64,000 bases of DNA. Source: Sphingomonas sanguinis NBRC 13937. GTDB lineage: Bacteria; Pseudomonadota; Alphaproteobacteria; Sphingomonadales; Sphingomonadaceae. Position 1 is the stretch's first letter. Every line of letters begins with the position of its first letter. The stretch is taken from assembly GCF_001591005.1 (NCBI RefSeq), contig NZ_BCTY01000007.1:42566-106565 (forward strand). The letters run 5' to 3'. The notes under the pieces were generated by a model that saw nothing but the letters and a program-made list of their open reading frames with translations, was not told the DNA's origin and ran no database searches. Positions 33,859 through 40,954 of the stretch are shown one piece after another. Position numbers and translations under genes: made by a program.

Positions 33859-34086
33859 TCAGTGCTTCGTGGCAACTATCCCGCTCCCACCGACGATCTG
33901 CGCCTCAGCGTCCAGTGCGATCTCTCGTATGAGGCGGGATGCCTCGACCGATCCAAAGCGACGATCGAGAATTGCCGCAGCAGCGTGCATCAACGCTGAG
34001 ACGGCCTGCGGCTCGTCGCCACTTGCGACAATGGCAGCGTTGGCGAGGGTGACCCACAACGGGGTCGCGTTGCTGTCCTGCGCCAT
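33859..34086 (-). CDS. Hypothetical phage protein
   Basis: 75 residues, soluble, Ala-rich and probably all-helical. No family recognised. Its ATG overlaps the stop of the upstream 163-residue gene at 34086, which supports it being real and cotranscribed. Confidence 0.5.
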   Translation of the reverse strand: MAQDSNATPLWVTLANAAIVASGDEPQAVSALMHAAAAILDRRFGSVEASRLIREIALDAEAQIVGGSGIVATKH

Positions 34087-34577
34087 CAGTCGAACAGGCC
34101 CAGGGTACGCTGCGCAGCCGCAACCGGGTTGCCGCGATCCGCCGCACTGCTGACGATCTGCCGAAGTTCGAGCATCTCTTTCAGCATCCCGTCGATACGC
34201 GAGATGACCTCACGAGCGACAGCCGCGTCCATCGGCTCGCCCGCTGCCACCATTCCCCAGAATGGATTGGGCAGAGTGTCAGGCAGCGACGGATGATCAC
34301 CCGCGAACCCAAGGTCGAGATACTGAACACCGTTCGAGGCCTTGCGACCATGGCCAATGAAAGCCATCAACCGCTTGATCTCTGCGAACTCAAGCCCCGG
34401 CGCGTTACGCTCGTTTGCCCAGGCGAGATATGCGTCCCGGAGATCGGAGGCGTTGATCCGCGATCCTGCCACACGACGCAGGCTGGCTCGATAGAACTCC
34501 TCGAATTTTGGTGGCAGGCCCACCGGAAGGAGTTGTGGTTCCAAGTGGAGGTTACGGTTCACCGGGGGTCCTTCCAA
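34086..34577 (-). CDS. Hypothetical protein with a phage-primase-like C-terminal-type domain
   Basis: 163 residues. The region FYRASLRRVAGSRINASDLR to AYLAWANERNAPGLEFAEIK and RLMAFIGHGRKASNGVQYLD resembles the small helical domain (D-L-Y-x-A-Y-x-x-W type) that follows phage primase/helicase modules, here standing alone. The similarity is by pattern only. It is the most upstream minus-strand gene of the element. The start could also be the GTG five codons downstream. Confidence 0.55.
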   Translation of the reverse strand: MEGPPVNRNLHLEPQLLPVGLPPKFEEFYRASLRRVAGSRINASDLRDAYLAWANERNAPGLEFAEIKRLMAFIGHGRKASNGVQYLDLGFAGDHPSLPDTLPNPFWGMVAAGEPMDAAVAREVISRIDGMLKEMLELRQIVSSAADRGNPVAAAQRTLGLFD

Positions 34578-35106
34578 CTTTCAATTTGAAAAACGGCTGA
34601 TTTCTGCGGTTTTTGGTGGTGCAGAATTGATGGAAATAGGAAATGGAATAGGTGGAAGGACAAATTCACCCGTTCTCGTGTGCGCACATACGCGCGCACA
34701 CGCACATGAGGGGGACCTGAAAAGTCCTTACAGCCCTTCCAAAGCCGCGAAAAACCGTGGGTTTGTGCTTCCAAACGCGTGCTTCCAGTGGAAGCAGTGC
34801 TCCTTCCGAGTAAGCCACTCGGGCAAACCGGCCGGGGTACGGGGCTTGTCACGGCGCAAAAATGCGCTGCGAATGACCAGGGGTACGGGGATCGCACTGA
34901 CGGGCCCGGCGAAGCTGAAAAGGGATGACCCGATGCTCTGTCGGGCGCAAGCTCGAAAGCTCGGCTCAGTTGCGCATCGCGCCTTTTCTTGAGCGCAAAG
35001 CAGCAAATTGCGAGTTCGCAGTCACCGGCTAACTCGTTGATTTTCAGTGATGTGAAATACGGCGCTAAACTGCGAACTATCGGCAGTTTTGCGTGAGTCG
35101 CGGTGA
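34578..35106. other. Non-coding right end of the element
   Basis: No convincing gene. The region holds a 32-base alternating pyrimidine-purine tract (34677-34708), and AGTTCGCAGT at 35013-35022 with its inverted copy ACTGCGAACT at 35069-35078 close to the attachment repeat. Open frames of 112-121 codons on either strand have implausible composition. Confidence 0.6.
35013..35078. promoter_or_regulatory. Possible integrase arm-type sites, right end
   Basis: AGTTCGCAGT (35013-35022) and its perfect inverted copy (35069-35078), both sharing GTTCGCA with the repeats near the left attachment site. A further AAACTGC/GCAGTTT pair spans 35067-35089. Confidence 0.4.
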
Positions 35107-35144
35107 ATTTGCAGTCCTCTGCGTCACCACTCCGCCATCGCGCC
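35107..35144. repeat. Element attachment site, distal copy (38 bp)
   Basis: Identical to 25069-25106. It corresponds to the 5' half of tRNA-Cys only, so no functional tRNA is encoded here. It marks the right boundary of the element. Confidence 0.92.
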
Positions 35145-35163
35145 TCGATGCGTGGGAGGCGGG

Positions 35164-35192
35164 CATGTGTGCGGTTTTTCGCGCGGCGTCAA
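35164..35192 (-). promoter_or_regulatory. Probable original tRNA-Cys promoter, now orphaned
   Basis: On the minus strand TTGACG (35187-35192) and CACATG (35164-35169) are spaced 17 bp and point at the tRNA half-copy. The context TGTTGACG...GCGAAAA...CC...CA is similar to the element-side promoter at 25116-25144. Confidence 0.4.
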
Positions 35193-35568
35193 CAGGGGAG
35201 TGGACAGTCGATTTTAAAAAGTGTGCAGCGTTCCCGGTTTGAGCCGAGGCGGCGCGGGACGATTTAGCGGCGGCCCTGCTTGCTCAACAGTCGAGCGGGA
35301 ACGACAGTTTTCTGGGGTGCTTTCCGACATTTTCTCGCTCTATCTACGGTAAAGTGTCTGCGGCCTTTGGCGCTTTGCTATAGTAACTTGGGCGAAGCGC
35401 ATCGCCAGCTGATGACGCTTGCGGGCCCGGCCAGTCCAACCTGCGGGGTAATTCGCGATCTAATGGCCGTGATTTGATCGCATCACCAAAAACCAGATCT
35501 GGCTAGTCTTGCTCCTCCCAAGGGATTTGATAAATTACGAAAACCTGATTCGGATTAGGAGAGAAAAA

Positions 35569-35844
35569 ATGGGCATATTAAGATCATTTTCATCTTGTAC
35601 CGGCCTCGCTTTTGCGGTCGTTTTGGCGTATTTTCCTGCTACGGCGAATGCGCAGGAAGATAAATATTACACATGCGTTCAAGGGTGTGGTCAATCTTGG
35701 GGGGCTAATTCACCCTACGCAAATCCTCTCAAGGCGGCTCAATGTATATCAATCTGCGAGCAAAGGTACTTGGGTGGCCCAGGTAACCAGCCGCCGAAGC
35801 TACCTCCTCCCCCGTCTGGGCTGCCAATTACAGTCTGGCAATAA
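35569..35844 (+). CDS. Small secreted twin-CX3C protein
   Basis: 91 residues from an ATG with AGGAGAG 6 bases upstream, which decides the start. A signal peptide (residues 1-28, cleavage near ANA-QE) precedes a 63-residue mature part with C36-X3-C40, 18 residues, C59-X3-C63, and a Pro-rich tail. The spacing suggests a disulfide-stabilised helical hairpin in the periplasm. Not recognised. The gene and its surroundings are AT-richer than the chromosome and lie just outside the element boundary. Confidence 0.6.
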   Translation: MGILRSFSSCTGLAFAVVLAYFPATANAQEDKYYTCVQGCGQSWGANSPYANPLKAAQCISICEQRYLGGPGNQPPKLPPPPSGLPITVWQ

Positions 35845-36383
35845 ATTGGAGATGGGGTAACTGGCGTTACCCCATTTTCTCAGGTCAAATTGCCCTGTTG
35901 TATGAGCATTGCGTTCCGTTCAGTTGAGCCATTCCGGAAGCTTTGTGCCATCCGCCATCACTGCAATTGAGGCGGCATTGTTAAGATCAATTAGAATCGT
36001 CTGAAGGCGATACTGAAATATTTTTCGCGTTTCACGATGAAATAGTCGTGTCAACGCTCCGCGAAAAATATTTCAGGGTCTATTGTTGGACATTTGTCGA
36101 GCTGAATCCTCAATTTTTAACGGGTGCGCTCATGGCGTAATCATGCTGCGACGTGAGCTGATCCGCAAGTGATGGTGTCTGCGACCCTTTTGTTCTCGCC
36201 ATACAGTAGCGCCGACCCGTCTTGCTGTGAAATCTCCTGCTTCTTCATCTTCTGAATTGCGATCGTCAGCCTGCCGAAGCGCTCCGCAAGCACGCTTGGC
36301 GGAAAAGCCCCCGCGCGATAGAAGCGGCGGGAACCAATTTAGTGTATTGCGCAGCTAAAACGGTTGTGCGACAGGGATGGGCC
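35845..36383. other. AT-richer non-coding spacer
   Basis: No gene seen over about 540 bases. It contains a long stem-loop (36013-36076) and, at the right end, the upstream region of the methyltransferase gene. Stop codons are frequent in all frames. Confidence 0.6.
36013..36076. repeat. 17-bp perfect inverted repeat with inner hairpin
   Basis: Arms CTGAAATATTTTTCGCG (36013-36029) and CGCGAAAAATATTTCAG (36060-36076) enclose 30 bases that contain inner arms CACGA (36033-36037) and TCGTG (36046-36050). It could be a small structured RNA, a MITE-like remnant or a binding site. No transposase is nearby. Confidence 0.75.
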
Positions 36384-37052
36384 ATGATGACGACCAGCAA
36401 TGACTCCTCGAATTTCGACGCGATGCGCCACGCCATGGTGGTGAGCCAGTTGCGGACGACCGCGGTCAGCGACCAGCGTGTCGTCGCCGCGATGGCGCGG
36501 GTTCCGCGCGAAGTCTTCACGCCCGAGGGCTTGCGTCCCGTCGCCTATCGCGATGGCACGCTGGACCTGGGGCGGGGGCGTGCGATCAACCTGCCGATGG
36601 CAACCGGCCGTCTGCTGACCGAGGCGTATCTGGAGGCGGGCGACCGTGTCCTGCTGATCGGTGCCGCCACCGGCTACACCGCTGCGCTGCTAACCGAGAT
36701 CGTTGCGGGCGTCGTCGCGGTCGAGGAACAGGCCGAGCTGGCCGCCGCCGCGCGCACCGCGCTGTCGGGCGACGCCAAGGTCGAGATCGTCGAAGCGCCG
36801 CTGAACGCGGGCCACCCCGCCGGTGCGCCCTATGACGTGCTGATCATCGACGGCGCGGTCGAGGAACTGCCCGCCGCGCTGGTCGAGCAGATCAAAATCA
36901 GCGGTCGCATCGTCACCGGCCTGGTCGAAAACGGCGTGACCCGCCTGGCCAGCGGCCGCCGGACCGAGGGCGGCCACGGCGTGCGCGCCTTTGCCGATGC
37001 CGAATGCACCATCCTGCCGGGCTTTGCCCGTCCTCGCGCCTTCCAATTCTGA
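36384..37052 (+). CDS. Protein-L-isoaspartate O-methyltransferase family protein
   Basis: 222 residues from the ATG at 36384 (36387 also possible; the longer frame to 36342 has no ribosome site). The family core is visible: MRHAMVVSQLRT, VPREVFTPEGLRPVAYRDG, the SAM-binding loop VLLIGAATGYTAALL and VVAVEEQAEL, and YDVLIIDGAVEELP. Sphingomonad proteins of this type lie directly before tolC, as here (6-bp gap). The role is repair of isoaspartyl residues or a related methylation; the motif GAATGY differs from the usual GTGSGY, so activity is not certain. Confidence 0.82.
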   Translation: MMTTSNDSSNFDAMRHAMVVSQLRTTAVSDQRVVAAMARVPREVFTPEGLRPVAYRDGTLDLGRGRAINLPMATGRLLTEAYLEAGDRVLLIGAATGYTAALLTEIVAGVVAVEEQAELAAAARTALSGDAKVEIVEAPLNAGHPAGAPYDVLIIDGAVEELPAALVEQIKISGRIVTGLVENGVTRLASGRRTEGGHGVRAFADAECTILPGFARPRAFQF

Positions 37053-37058
37053 GGGACC

Positions 37059-38591
37059 ATGCGCCTGCACCTGACTTCTGCCCTGTCTTCCGGCGTCGCG
37101 ATCGGCGCGGCCCTGCTGCTCACCGGCGCGGCTTCGGCGGAGACGTTGCGCGAGGCTATGGTGCGGGCGTACCAGACCAACCCGACGATCACCGGCCAGC
37201 GCGCCGCCCAGCGCGCGACCGATGAGAATGTGCCGATCGCGCGCGCCAGCGGCCTGCCGTCGCTGCAGGGCTCGGGGCAGTTTACCGATAATATCGTCGT
37301 TGCGAACAACAACTTCCTGAACCCTGAGCGGGTCGGCACCGGGTCGTTGCAGCTGTCGGTGCCCCTTTATCAGGGCGGGGCGGTCAAGAACGCGGTGCGC
37401 GCCGCCGAGACGCGGGTCGATGCGGGCCGGGCGCAGCTGCGCGGGGTGGAGGCGAACCTCTTCACCAATGTCGTGGCGGCGTACATGAACGTCATCCGCG
37501 ACGAGGCGATCGTCAATCTCAACACCCGCAACGTCAATGTGCTGGACACGAACCTGCGCGCCTCGCGCGATCGGTTCCAGGTCGGCGATCTGACCCGGAC
37601 CGACGTAGCTCAGTCCGAGGCGCGTCTGGCCCAGGCGCGTGCACAGCTTCAGTCGGCGCAGGCCAACCTGATTTCCAGCCGCGAAAATTATGTCGCGGTG
37701 GTCGGTGTCGCGCCGGTCGGGCTGGAACAGCCGCCCGCGCTTCCCACGCTGCCGGCCTCGCCCAACCAGGCGGTGGCCGTTGCGCTTGAGCAGAATCCGC
37801 AGCTGATCGCGGCTCGCCGGGCTGCGGATGCCACACGCTATGACATCAATGTCGCGCGGGCCAACCGGCTGCCGCGCGTCGCGGCTGTGTCGAGCGGCAA
37901 TTACTTCAACTATCTCGGCTCGATCAACGCCCCGCCGGGGGCTGGCAACGTGCCCGGCTCGGGCGTCAACGCGACCGTGGGCGCGCAGCTGACTATGCCA
38001 CTGTTCCAGGGCGGTCGCCCGGCGGCGCAGGTTCGCCAGGCCGAGGCGCTGCGGGGACAGGCGCTGGAGAATGCGACCGGCACCGAACGGCAGGTGGTGG
38101 CGCAGGTCCGCTCCGCCTACGCCGTCTGGCAATCCTCGCAGGAGGTGATCCTGTCCGCCGAATCGGCGGTGCGCGCCAACTCGCTGTCGCTGGAGGGCGT
38201 CCGCGCCGAAAACAGCGTCGGCACCCGCACCGTGCTCGACATCCTGAACGCCGAGCAGGAATTGCTGAACAGCCAGGTGACGCTCGTGACCGCGCGGCGC
38301 GATGCCTATGTCGCGGGCTTCGCGCTGATCGCCGCCATGGGCAATGCCGAGGCGCGCGACCTGGGGCTCGACGGCGGTCCGCTCTACGATCCGGTCACCA
38401 ACTACAAGCGCGTGCGCAATCGCATCAACGACTGGGACGGCGATGGCGAGCCCGCTCCGATCGCCAGCACCACCGCCGCGACCCCGGCGCAGACGGCGGC
38501 GGTGACCCGTCCGCTCGACGCCGATGTCAACGCCCCTGTTGACAGAAGCCCCGCATTAACCACAGGTGCATCGGCACCAAGTCGGCAATAA
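37059..38591 (+). CDS. tolC: TolC-family outer membrane protein (type I secretion type)
   Basis: 510 residues with a signal peptide (cleavage near ASA-ET, about residue 28). The mature start ETLREAMVRAYQTNPTITGQ and the motifs FQVGDLTRTDVAQSEARLAQ and ENSVGTRTVLDILNAEQELL occur at the equivalent places of the two TolC repeats. The C-terminal 75 residues are a polar, Ala/Thr-rich tail. It belongs to the general TolC type that serves type I secretion and efflux. It is followed by a popZ-like gene and, further on, valS, a conserved order in related genomes. Confidence 0.92.
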   Translation: MRLHLTSALSSGVAIGAALLLTGAASAETLREAMVRAYQTNPTITGQRAAQRATDENVPIARASGLPSLQGSGQFTDNIVVANNNFLNPERVGTGSLQLSVPLYQGGAVKNAVRAAETRVDAGRAQLRGVEANLFTNVVAAYMNVIRDEAIVNLNTRNVNVLDTNLRASRDRFQVGDLTRTDVAQSEARLAQARAQLQSAQANLISSRENYVAVVGVAPVGLEQPPALPTLPASPNQAVAVALEQNPQLIAARRAADATRYDINVARANRLPRVAAVSSGNYFNYLGSINAPPGAGNVPGSGVNATVGAQLTMPLFQGGRPAAQVRQAEALRGQALENATGTERQVVAQVRSAYAVWQSSQEVILSAESAVRANSLSLEGVRAENSVGTRTVLDILNAEQELLNSQVTLVTARRDAYVAGFALIAAMGNAEARDLGLDGGPLYDPVTNYKRVRNRINDWDGDGEPAPIASTTAATPAQTAAVTRPLDADVNAPVDRSPALTTGASAPSRQ

Positions 38592-38620
38592 GGCCGGACG
38601 CGGGGCCTTGGGGGGCTTCA

Positions 38621-39214
38621 ATGGGGATTGCGGTCATGGGTGAAGTCAGCGCCGAACCGTCGATGGAGGAGATCCTCTCCTCGATCAAACGAATCATCGC
38701 CGAAGAGGGCGAGGTGCCTGCGCGCCAGCGTCGCCAGCCGCGCCCCGTGCCGTCGCCGGTCGCGGACGACGATTCACCCGAGGTTCTCGAACTGAGCGAT
38801 CCCATGCCGCTGCGCATGAAGGTCGAGGCCGCCGCCGCCCGTGCCGCCGAATCGGCGATGCGCGGCGTGGTCGAGCCCGCGCCTGCGCCCGCTCCGGCTC
38901 CCGCTCCCGAACCGGTGGCGCAGGTCGCACCGCCCGCTCCCGTCGCCGCGCCGGCTCCCGTCGCGCTGGACGACGAGGATGATGCCGAGGAGGCGATCGT
39001 ATCCCCGCGCGCGGCTCAGGCCAGTCGCGGTTCCCTGGAGGCGCTCAGCCGTATGATGGTCAAGCCCGAACCGAGCAGCGACGGCACCCTGGAGGGGATG
39101 GTCCGCGAGATGCTACGCCCGATGCTGCGCGACTGGCTCGACGCGCATCTGCCTGAGATGGTCGAGGCGATGGTCGCGCGCGAAATTGCCCGGATCACCC
39201 GCGAAGGCCGCTGA
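38621..39214 (+). CDS. DUF2497/PopZ-like polar organising protein
   Basis: 197 residues. The N-terminal helix SAEPSMEEILSSIKRIIAEE and the C-terminal helices MVREMLRPMLRDWLDAHLPE and MVEAMVAREIARITREGR are the two conserved ends of PopZ/DUF2497, separated by a long Pro/Ala-rich acidic linker (about residues 35-125). In Caulobacter PopZ forms a polar condensate that anchors the chromosome origin. The ATG at 38621 has a GGGGGG stretch 5 bases before it; the ATG at 38636 is an alternative start nearer to the family consensus. Confidence 0.85.
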   Translation: MGIAVMGEVSAEPSMEEILSSIKRIIAEEGEVPARQRRQPRPVPSPVADDDSPEVLELSDPMPLRMKVEAAAARAAESAMRGVVEPAPAPAPAPAPEPVAQVAPPAPVAAPAPVALDDEDDAEEAIVSPRAAQASRGSLEALSRMMVKPEPSSDGTLEGMVREMLRPMLRDWLDAHLPEMVEAMVAREIARITREGR

Positions 39215-39230
39215 TCCCACCCGCCGTCTT

Positions 39231-39258
39231 TTCCACCCGTATCGCTAGGCGGGTGGAA
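39231..39258. terminator. Hairpin after the popZ-like gene
   Basis: TTCCACCCG (39231-39239) and CGGGTGGAA (39250-39258) form a perfect 9-bp stem with a 10-base loop. No U-tract follows, so termination efficiency is uncertain. Confidence 0.5.
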
Positions 39259-39287
39259 CCGGCGGCACCTGACCGGGTTCGAAGGGC

Positions 39288-40910
39288 ATGGACCCGGCCG
39301 ATGAGACGCACGATATGACGAAGTCGACGCGCTCCCACGTGTCGTCCCCACCGATCGCCGATGCGCGTCAGCCGCATTCGGGCCAGTCGGACATCTTCTT
39401 CGCGGCGGTGAAGACCACGCGGATGCCGATGATCGTCACCGATCCGCGCCAGCCGGACAACCCCATCGTCTTCTGCAACGAAGCCTTCAGCTTCATGACC
39501 GGCTATTCCGAACAGGAGATTCTCGGCACCAATTGCCGGTTTCTGCAGGGGCCGGAAACCGATCGCGATGTGGTGGCGCAGGTTCGCGCAGCGGTGGAGC
39601 GCCGTGACGAGATCGCGGTCGAGCTGCTCAATTATCGCAAGAACGGCTCGACCTTCTGGAATGCGCTGTTCGTGTCGCCCGTCTATGACGATGCGGGCGA
39701 ACTGGTCTATTTCTTCAGCAGCCAGCTCGACATCTCGCGCCGTCGCGAGGCCGAGGATGCTTTGCACGAGGCGCAGAAGATGGAGGCGGTCGGCAAGCTG
39801 ACCGGCGGTATCGCGCACGACTTCAACAACCTGCTCCAGGTCATCATCGGTTATGCCGACATCTTAGAGGCAAGGGTCGACGAGAATGACCGCAGCGGAC
39901 GGCGCGCGGTCGAGGCGATCGGCGCGGCGGCGGCGCGTGGCGCGACGCTGACCCAGCAGTTGCTCGCCTTTGCTCGCAAGCAGGAGCTACGCGACCGGCT
40001 GCTCAACTTCAATCAGTTGATCGAGGATTTCCGCCCGATCCTCAATCGCACGGCGGGCGACGGGGTGGTGGTGCGCCAGCGGCTGGAGGAGAATCTCTGG
40101 AACTGCCGGATCGACCCGGTTCAGGCCGAGATGGCGCTGCTCAACATCGTCACCAACGCGCGCGAGGCGCTGGCTCGCGACGGCGGGCAGGGCGAGATCA
40201 CCATTTCCACCCGCAACATGATCCAGTCGCCGGATAATCCCGAGGGCCCGGCCGATCTGGAGCCCGGCGAATATGTCGTCGTCCGTATCGCCGATGATGG
40301 GCCGGGTATCGATCCGCAGATCGCCGACAAGATTTTCGATCCCTTTTTCACGACCAAGGAGATGGGGAATGGCGCTGGCCTGGGCCTTGCCATGGTCTAT
40401 GGTTTCATGCGCCAGTCGGGCGGCCTCGCCACCGCCGAGCCCGATGCGGAGGGCGCGGCGATCACGCTCTACTTCCCGCGTGCGGCGGGCGTAACCGAGC
40501 GGCGCGCGACGCCGGTCCAACCTGCGCGCAGCGGCGGGGTCGAACGGGTGCTGATGGTCGAGGACCAGGACGATGTTGGTGACCTCGGCAAGTCGATGCT
40601 CGAGGACCTCGGCTATGATGTCGTTCTGACCCGTAGCGCGCGCGAGGCGCTCGACCATCTGGCCAAGGACAGCGATTTCCAGCTGCTGTTCACCGATATC
40701 CTGATGCCCGGCGGCATGAACGGCGTGGCGCTGGCGCAGGCGGTGCGGCGGGACTATCCGCGGCTGTCGGTGTTGCTGACCACCGGTTTTGCCGATGAAG
40801 CGATTGATGAGGGCGCGCGCTCCTATGAACTGATCCGCAAACCCTATCGCCGGGCCGAACTGAACGAGCGTATTCGCGCGGTGCTCGACCGGCCGGGCGC
40901 GCGGACCTGA
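39288..40910 (+). CDS. LOV-histidine kinase-receiver hybrid
   Basis: 540 residues. A LOV domain (about 36-155) carries the photoactive cysteine C83 in [15 protein letters not shown]. It is followed by a HisKA/HATPase kinase core with H177 in [13 protein letters not shown]290 region [17 protein letters not shown] and [14 protein letters not shown], and a C-terminal receiver domain with D470 in [11 protein letters not shown]. The layout is that of soluble blue-light-activated hybrid kinases. An ATG at 39315 is an alternative start. It sits between the popZ-like gene and valS with no obvious partner, so its phosphorelay target is unknown. Confidence 0.92.
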   Translation: MDPADETHDMTKSTRSHVSSPPIADARQPHSGQSDIFFAAVKTTRMPMIVTDPRQPDNPIVFCNEAFSFMTGYSEQEILGTNCRFLQGPETDRDVVAQVRAAVERRDEIAVELLNYRKNGSTFWNALFVSPVYDDAGELVYFFSSQLDISRRREAEDALHEAQKMEAVGKLTGGIAHDFNNLLQVIIGYADILEARVDENDRSGRRAVEAIGAAAARGATLTQQLLAFARKQELRDRLLNFNQLIEDFRPILNRTAGDGVVVRQRLEENLWNCRIDPVQAEMALLNIVTNAREALARDGGQGEITISTRNMIQSPDNPEGPADLEPGEYVVVRIADDGPGIDPQIADKIFDPFFTTKEMGNGAGLGLAMVYGFMRQSGGLATAEPDAEGAAITLYFPRAAGVTERRATPVQPARSGGVERVLMVEDQDDVGDLGKSMLEDLGYDVVLTRSAREALDHLAKDSDFQLLFTDILMPGGMNGVALAQAVRRDYPRLSVLLTTGFADEAIDEGARSYELIRKPYRRAELNERIRAVLDRPGART

Positions 40911-40954
40911 TACAATATCTGGCGGATCGCCGCGCGGGTGATTAAGGCAGCGTC

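Larger units (their letters stand above)
25069..35144. mobile_element. Integrative element / prophage remnant in tRNA-Cys
   Basis: About 10.1 kb bounded by a perfect 38-bp direct repeat, one copy of which completes tRNA-Cys. Inside are a tyrosine integrase next to the tRNA-proximal end, two excisionase-like DNA-binding proteins, a Rha-like regulator, a prohead protease/capsid fusion, a gp10-like protein, fragments of a tape-measure gene and lower-GC cargo. Terminase, portal and most tail genes are absent, so it is either a decayed prophage or a phage satellite. Copies of GTTCGCA near both ends may be integrase arm sites. Confidence 0.88.

Noticed and set aside
34559..34992. Open frames of 112 and 121 codons at the right end of the element
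   Set aside because: Overlapping each other on opposite strands, without ribosome sites, and with His/Arg/Ser-rich composition unlike real proteins.
35107..35144. Second tRNA-Cys gene
   Set aside because: Only the 5' half of the tRNA is present; no T arm or acceptor 3' strand follows.
35280..35477. 65-codon frame between the attachment repeat and the twin-CX3C gene
   Set aside because: No ribosome site, no recognisable domain, and composition like non-coding DNA.
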